This document shows positions 63,931-64,000 of a DNA stretch of 64,000 bases, one piece after another. Origin of the DNA: Pandoraea fibrosis (GTDB taxonomy: Bacteria > Pseudomonadota > Gammaproteobacteria > Burkholderiales > Burkholderiaceae); the NCBI RefSeq assembly GCF_000807775.2, contig NZ_CP047385.1, positions 558,001 to 622,000 on the forward strand. Reading direction: 5' to 3'. The notes under the pieces are model-generated. The model was not told the origin of the DNA. It made no database searches and saw nothing but the letters and a program-made list of their open reading frames with translations. The position numbers were made by a program, and so were the translations under genes. The number at the start of each line of letters is the position of its first letter. Within the stretch, counting starts at the first letter, position 1.

Positions 63931-64000
63931 CACCGCGGGCCTTCGTCGGTGGCGTCATGCATGGGAATGGCGAGTCACGACACCGGACATGGGCGGACTC

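Overview
The window is chromosomal DNA of high GC from a betaproteobacterium of the Burkholderiaceae. Gene order and protein sequences look most like Pandoraea or Burkholderia; this placement is inferred from gene content, since no rRNA or search is available. Nearly everything is housekeeping DNA. I see no prophage, insertion sequence, CRISPR array or integrative element.

Layout. (1) 1-310: the N-terminal part of a LuxR-type autoinducer receptor, cut by the left edge. (2) 0.9-11.1 kb: a complete aa3 cytochrome c oxidase locus (DUF2244, ctaC with a fused cytochrome c domain, ctaD, a 39-residue assembly protein, ctaG, DUF2970, ctaE, SURF1, a Sco-like protein, heme A and heme O synthases, Sco lipoprotein). 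(3) 11.2-14.4 kb: a cytochrome bd operon on the minus strand, cydP-cydA-cydB-cydX. (4) 14.9-15.9 kb: rpoH (sigma-32) behind a perfect CIRCE operator. (5) 16-28 kb: an NTF2-like protein, ybiB, maiA, a LysE/ArgO exporter, ftsY, a pair of M16 peptidases, a NodI/NodJ-like exporter, rsmD-coaD-ferredoxin. (6) 27.4-33.7 kb, minus strand: TPR protein-lolB-ispE-tRNA-Gln-prs-rplY-pth. (7) mutM and mutY. (8) 35.9-45 kb, minus strand: kdsD-kdsC-lptC-lptA-lptB-rpoN-hpf-ptsN-hprK-(psiF)-rapZ, the LPS-transport and nitrogen-PTS cluster. (9) 45.2-49.4 kb: a CPA2 antiporter, apt, an RhtB-type exporter and a DeoR regulator. (10) 49.8-61.2 kb: a full carbon-phosphorus lyase locus in three transcription units, phnCDE (+), phnGHIJKLM (-) and phnF-DUF1045-phnN (+). 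(11) 61.4-63.9 kb: an FAD/GcvT-type N-methylglycine dehydrogenase.

The most informative regulatory signals are in the phn locus. PhoB-box promoters lie before phnC and before phnG, each with a -10 hexamer exactly 10 bp past the box. The phnF-phnG gap also holds a dyad overlapping a well-spaced phnF promoter, so phosphate starvation (PhoB) and the local repressor PhnF appear to converge there. No phnP is present in the window; the DUF1045 2H-phosphoesterase-like gene sits where a cyclic-phosphate hydrolase would be expected. The CIRCE element on rpoH suggests that HrcA controls the sigma-32 gene. I found no convincing wholly new system; the phn regulatory region and the DUF1045 gene are the best places to look.
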